DNA from: Lachnospiraceae bacterium UBA3386
GTDB taxonomy: Bacteria > Bacillota > Clostridia > Lachnospirales > Lachnospiraceae
Direction: 5' to 3'
NCBI GenBank assembly: GCA_002358875.1
Contig: DEPS01000065.1
Coordinates: 22,690-29,057, forward strand
DNA length: 6,368 bases
Part shown: positions 4,485 to 6,368 of the stretch, one piece after another
How the letters are laid out: each line of letters begins with the position of its first letter
How positions within the stretch are numbered: position 1 is the first letter of the stretch
The notes under the pieces: model-generated
What the model was told of the DNA's origin: nothing
Databases searched by the model: none
Seen by the model: only the letters and a program-made list of their open reading frames with translations
Position numbers and translations under genes: made by a program

Positions 4485-6368
4485 TTATTTAAAGACCGAA
4501 AGCTTGGCCGACTTTGAGTAAACGGCATTGCCCGCATTATCCTTTACTCTGCACCGGAACCTCAAGCCGTCCAATGACGCCTTGCCTGTCACACTCATCG
4601 TGGACTTCGTGTTGCCTGAGCCTTTGTAACTACTCCATTCGCCCGTGCTCTTTTTATAATACTGCCACTGATATTTGAGCCCCGGACCTACAGCCTTGAC
4701 ACTGAAGGAAACAGACTTTCCTGAAGGAGCAAAGCGGTCCGACGGATTCTGGGTGATCCCCAGGACGAAGAGAGAAGCAGGTTTACTGTATGCCTTCAGT
4801 CCCCCGGGTCCTGTCACCTTGCATCGGAACTGGCTGCCGTTATACTTCGTTAATCCCTCAACCAGCAGCCTGTTGGTCGAATGTCCTGCTGCCGAAGAGC
4901 TGACCCAGCCGTCGCCTGACGATCTCTTTATCTGCCAGGAGTATTTCAGACCCGAGCCGCTGGCTTTGATCTGGAATACTGCCGTATCTCCGGCTTTGAT
5001 CTTCTTCGTGGAAGGATTCTGGGTAATCGTCACAATACTGAGCTTTGCGGCTCTGCTGTAAACGGTATTTCCCTTTCTGTCCTTTATCCTGCAGCGGTAT
5101 TTGAAACCGTTCAGTGATGTCTTTGCCTGGAATTTCAATGTCCTTGTCTTATTTCCGGACGCAGAGGACTTCTTCCAGTCACCTCCGGACGGCTTTTTGA
5201 ACTGCCACTGATAACTCAGGCCGCCTCCGATCGCACTCACACTAAAGGCCGCCGTTTCATCCGCCTTCACAGTCTTGTCAGAGGGATTCTTTTTGATCCC
5301 CAGCACAAAAATCCTTGCAGGCTGGCAGTAAGAAACATTTCCCCTGCCGTCTGTCACCATGCAGCGATAACGAAAGCCGTTATAATTGGTATTTCCATAT
5401 ATACTGAGCGTCGCAGTACTGTTTCCCGAACCGGTGGAATATCTCCAGTCACTGTATTCACTGTCCTTTACCTGCCACTGATAGCTCAGGCCGATTCCGG
5501 TCGCGGATGTATTAAATACAGCGGTATTTCCTTCCTTAATGTATTTTGTTGAAGGATTGCTCTTTATGCTCAGCACGCTCAGCTCGGCTGATTTTGAGTA
5601 GATCGCTTTTCCTGCGGCATTGGAGACCTTGCACCGGTATCTGTATCGATTCCAGGACGGTTTTACGTCTTCGATCATAAGCCTTGATTTATCAGGGCTT
5701 GCGGATCCGACTTTTTTCCATTCATCACTTGACGGAGTTTTAAGTTCCCACTGAAATACCAGCCCTGCTCCTTTTGCCTTGACCGAAAAAACCGCTGTTT
5801 TTCCCTTTTTCAGATACTGGGAGGAAGGTTCCTGAGTAATGCACAGCACATATAGCTTCGCAGCCTTGCTGTAAACTGTATTCCCGGACGAATCCGTCAC
5901 TTTGCAGCGGTAAGACATTCCATGCCAGTCAGATTTTGCTTCTTTGACAGTAAGCGTAGCTGTCTTTTTCCCGTCCGCCTCTGATTTCTTCCAGACATCC
6001 TCAGTCGGCTTTTTCTTCTCCCACTGATATTTAAGACCTGTCCCCTGTGCGGCGACAGTGAAGACAGCGGTCTCTCCGGCTTTCACATCGGCATTTTTCG
6101 GATCCTGCGTGATCACGGCAGGCTGCGGAATATTCTCAGGCTTTTCCTCCTGCTTTGTATCGGAGGATGCATCCATGGATACTGCTTCCTTAGAGCTGCT
6201 GTCCTTTGAAGAGCCGGTCTCGTTTTCTCCCGAAGAGACGGTCTGCTGGCCGGAGGAATTATCCTGCGCCGGCTCCTTTTCCGCCGCGGATACAGCCTTC
6301 TGCTCTTTCGCTTCCTCCCTGGCAGCAGCTTCCTCTACCGCCTGACCGGCTTCTGAGCCCTGCCCGCC
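4485..6368 (-). CDS. Tandem Ig-like-domain protein, probably secreted or surface-exposed (5' end beyond the window)
   Basis: This is the C-terminal 627 residues of a larger protein, numbered here from the first visible codon at 6368. The frame stays open to the right edge, so the Met at 6176 is internal. Residues 1-84 are a low-complexity linker rich in Glu, Ala, Ser, Gln and Lys. Six modules of 90-91 residues follow directly: 85-175, 176-266, 267-356, 357-446, 447-536 and 537-627. Each carries a start like ITQNPS, a TAVFSVKA strand, a YQW core Trp, a Y/F-R-C motif and a closing YSKxAxLxVL strand, which is an I-set-like Ig pattern. The Ig F-strand Cys is present in every module, but its B-strand partner is replaced by Val, Ile or Ser. 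No LPXTG motif, membrane helix, dockerin or SLH domain follows the last module, so any signal peptide, anchor or enzyme domain must lie upstream, outside the window. The role is inferred as a stalk or adhesin. No ligand can be named. Confidence 0.88.
   Translation of the reverse strand, partial: GGQGSEAGQAVEEAAAREEAKEQKAVSAAEKEPAQDNSSGQQTVSSGENETGSSKDSSSKEAVSMDASSDTKQEEKPENIPQPAVITQDPKNADVKAGETAVFTVAAQGTGLKYQWEKKKPTEDVWKKSEADGKKTATLTVKEAKSDWHGMSYRCKVTDSSGNTVYSKAAKLYVLCITQEPSSQYLKKGKTAVFSVKAKGAGLVFQWELKTPSSDEWKKVGSASPDKSRLMIEDVKPSWNRYRYRCKVSNAAGKAIYSKSAELSVLSIKSNPSTKYIKEGNTAVFNTSATGIGLSYQWQVKDSEYSDWRYSTGSGNSTATLSIYGNTNYNGFRYRCMVTDGRGNVSYCQPARIFVLGIKKNPSDKTVKADETAAFSVSAIGGGLSYQWQFKKPSGGDWKKSSASGNKTRTLKFQAKTSLNGFKYRCRIKDRKGNTVYSRAAKLSIVTITQNPSTKKIKAGDTAVFQIKASGSGLKYSWQIKRSSGDGWVSSSAAGHSTNRLLVEGLTKYNGSQFRCKVTGPGGLKAYSKPASLFVLGITQNPSDRFAPSGKSVSFSVKAVGPGLKYQWQYYKKSTGEWSSYKGSGNTKSTMSVTGKASLDGLRFRCRVKDNAGNAVYSKSAKLSVFK
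4488..6116 (-). repeat. Six tandem copies of a ~270-bp Ig-like module
   Basis: Units, in coding order: 6116-5844, 5843-5571, 5570-5301, 5300-5031, 5030-4761 and 4760-4488. The first, second and sixth are 273 bases and the others 270, so the array is head-to-tail with no spacers. Protein similarity is clear throughout. DNA similarity is patchy and strongest around the YQWQ codons and the ITQNPS/IKKNPS starts of each unit. This looks like an old, diverged duplication rather than a recently expanded array. Confidence 0.9.

Noticed and set aside
4488..6116. Ig array as a hotspot for recombination or antigenic variation
   Set aside because: The units are clearly diverged at DNA level, with only short shared stretches, so frequent slippage or recombination is not supported.
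6058..6345. Plus-strand Ser/Ala/Glu-rich open frame
   Set aside because: It is the antisense reading of the low-complexity linker and first Ig module, and repetitive codons explain its openness.

Overview
The window comes from a Gram-positive anaerobe of the Clostridia type, most likely a Lachnospiraceae-like gut or rumen bacterium. The reasons are the style of the proteins rather than a marker gene: a hybrid histidine kinase with two extracellular solute-binding domains, a tandem array of about 90-residue Ig-like modules of the kind common in Lachnospiraceae surface proteins, and a base composition near 50% G+C judged by eye. The family assignment is inference.

The window is almost entirely coding, and all three genes lie on the minus strand. 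In transcription order they are: (1) 6368 to 4485, the C-terminal 627 residues of a secreted or surface protein, with a low-complexity linker and six tandem Ig-like modules, whose start lies beyond the right edge; (2) 4442 to 3144, an HI0933-family FAD-dependent oxidoreductase; (3) 3088 to 38, a 1016-residue hybrid sensor kinase (signal peptide, two Venus-flytrap domains, one transmembrane helix, coiled coil, HisKA, HATPase, receiver). The gaps are 42 and 55 bases. Neither holds a terminator or a convincing promoter, so co-transcription is plausible but unproven. A strong, symmetric intrinsic terminator at 20-56 overlaps the 3' end of the kinase gene and closes the unit. No stretch longer than 300 bases lacks a gene. 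I saw no tRNA, rRNA, CRISPR array, insertion sequence or phage gene.

How the genes work together is not evident. The kinase would sense a small extracellular ligand and pass phosphate to a partner not present here. The Ig array is an extracellular stalk or adhesion module. The flavoprotein is cytoplasmic, and its substrate cannot be read from the sequence. I do not see a recognisable new multi-gene system. The points most worth checking are the loss of the amino-acid-binding residues in the second sensor domain, the single unpaired Cys in every Ig module, the terminator whose loop is the kinase stop codon, and the inverted repeats at both intergenic ribosome binding sites.
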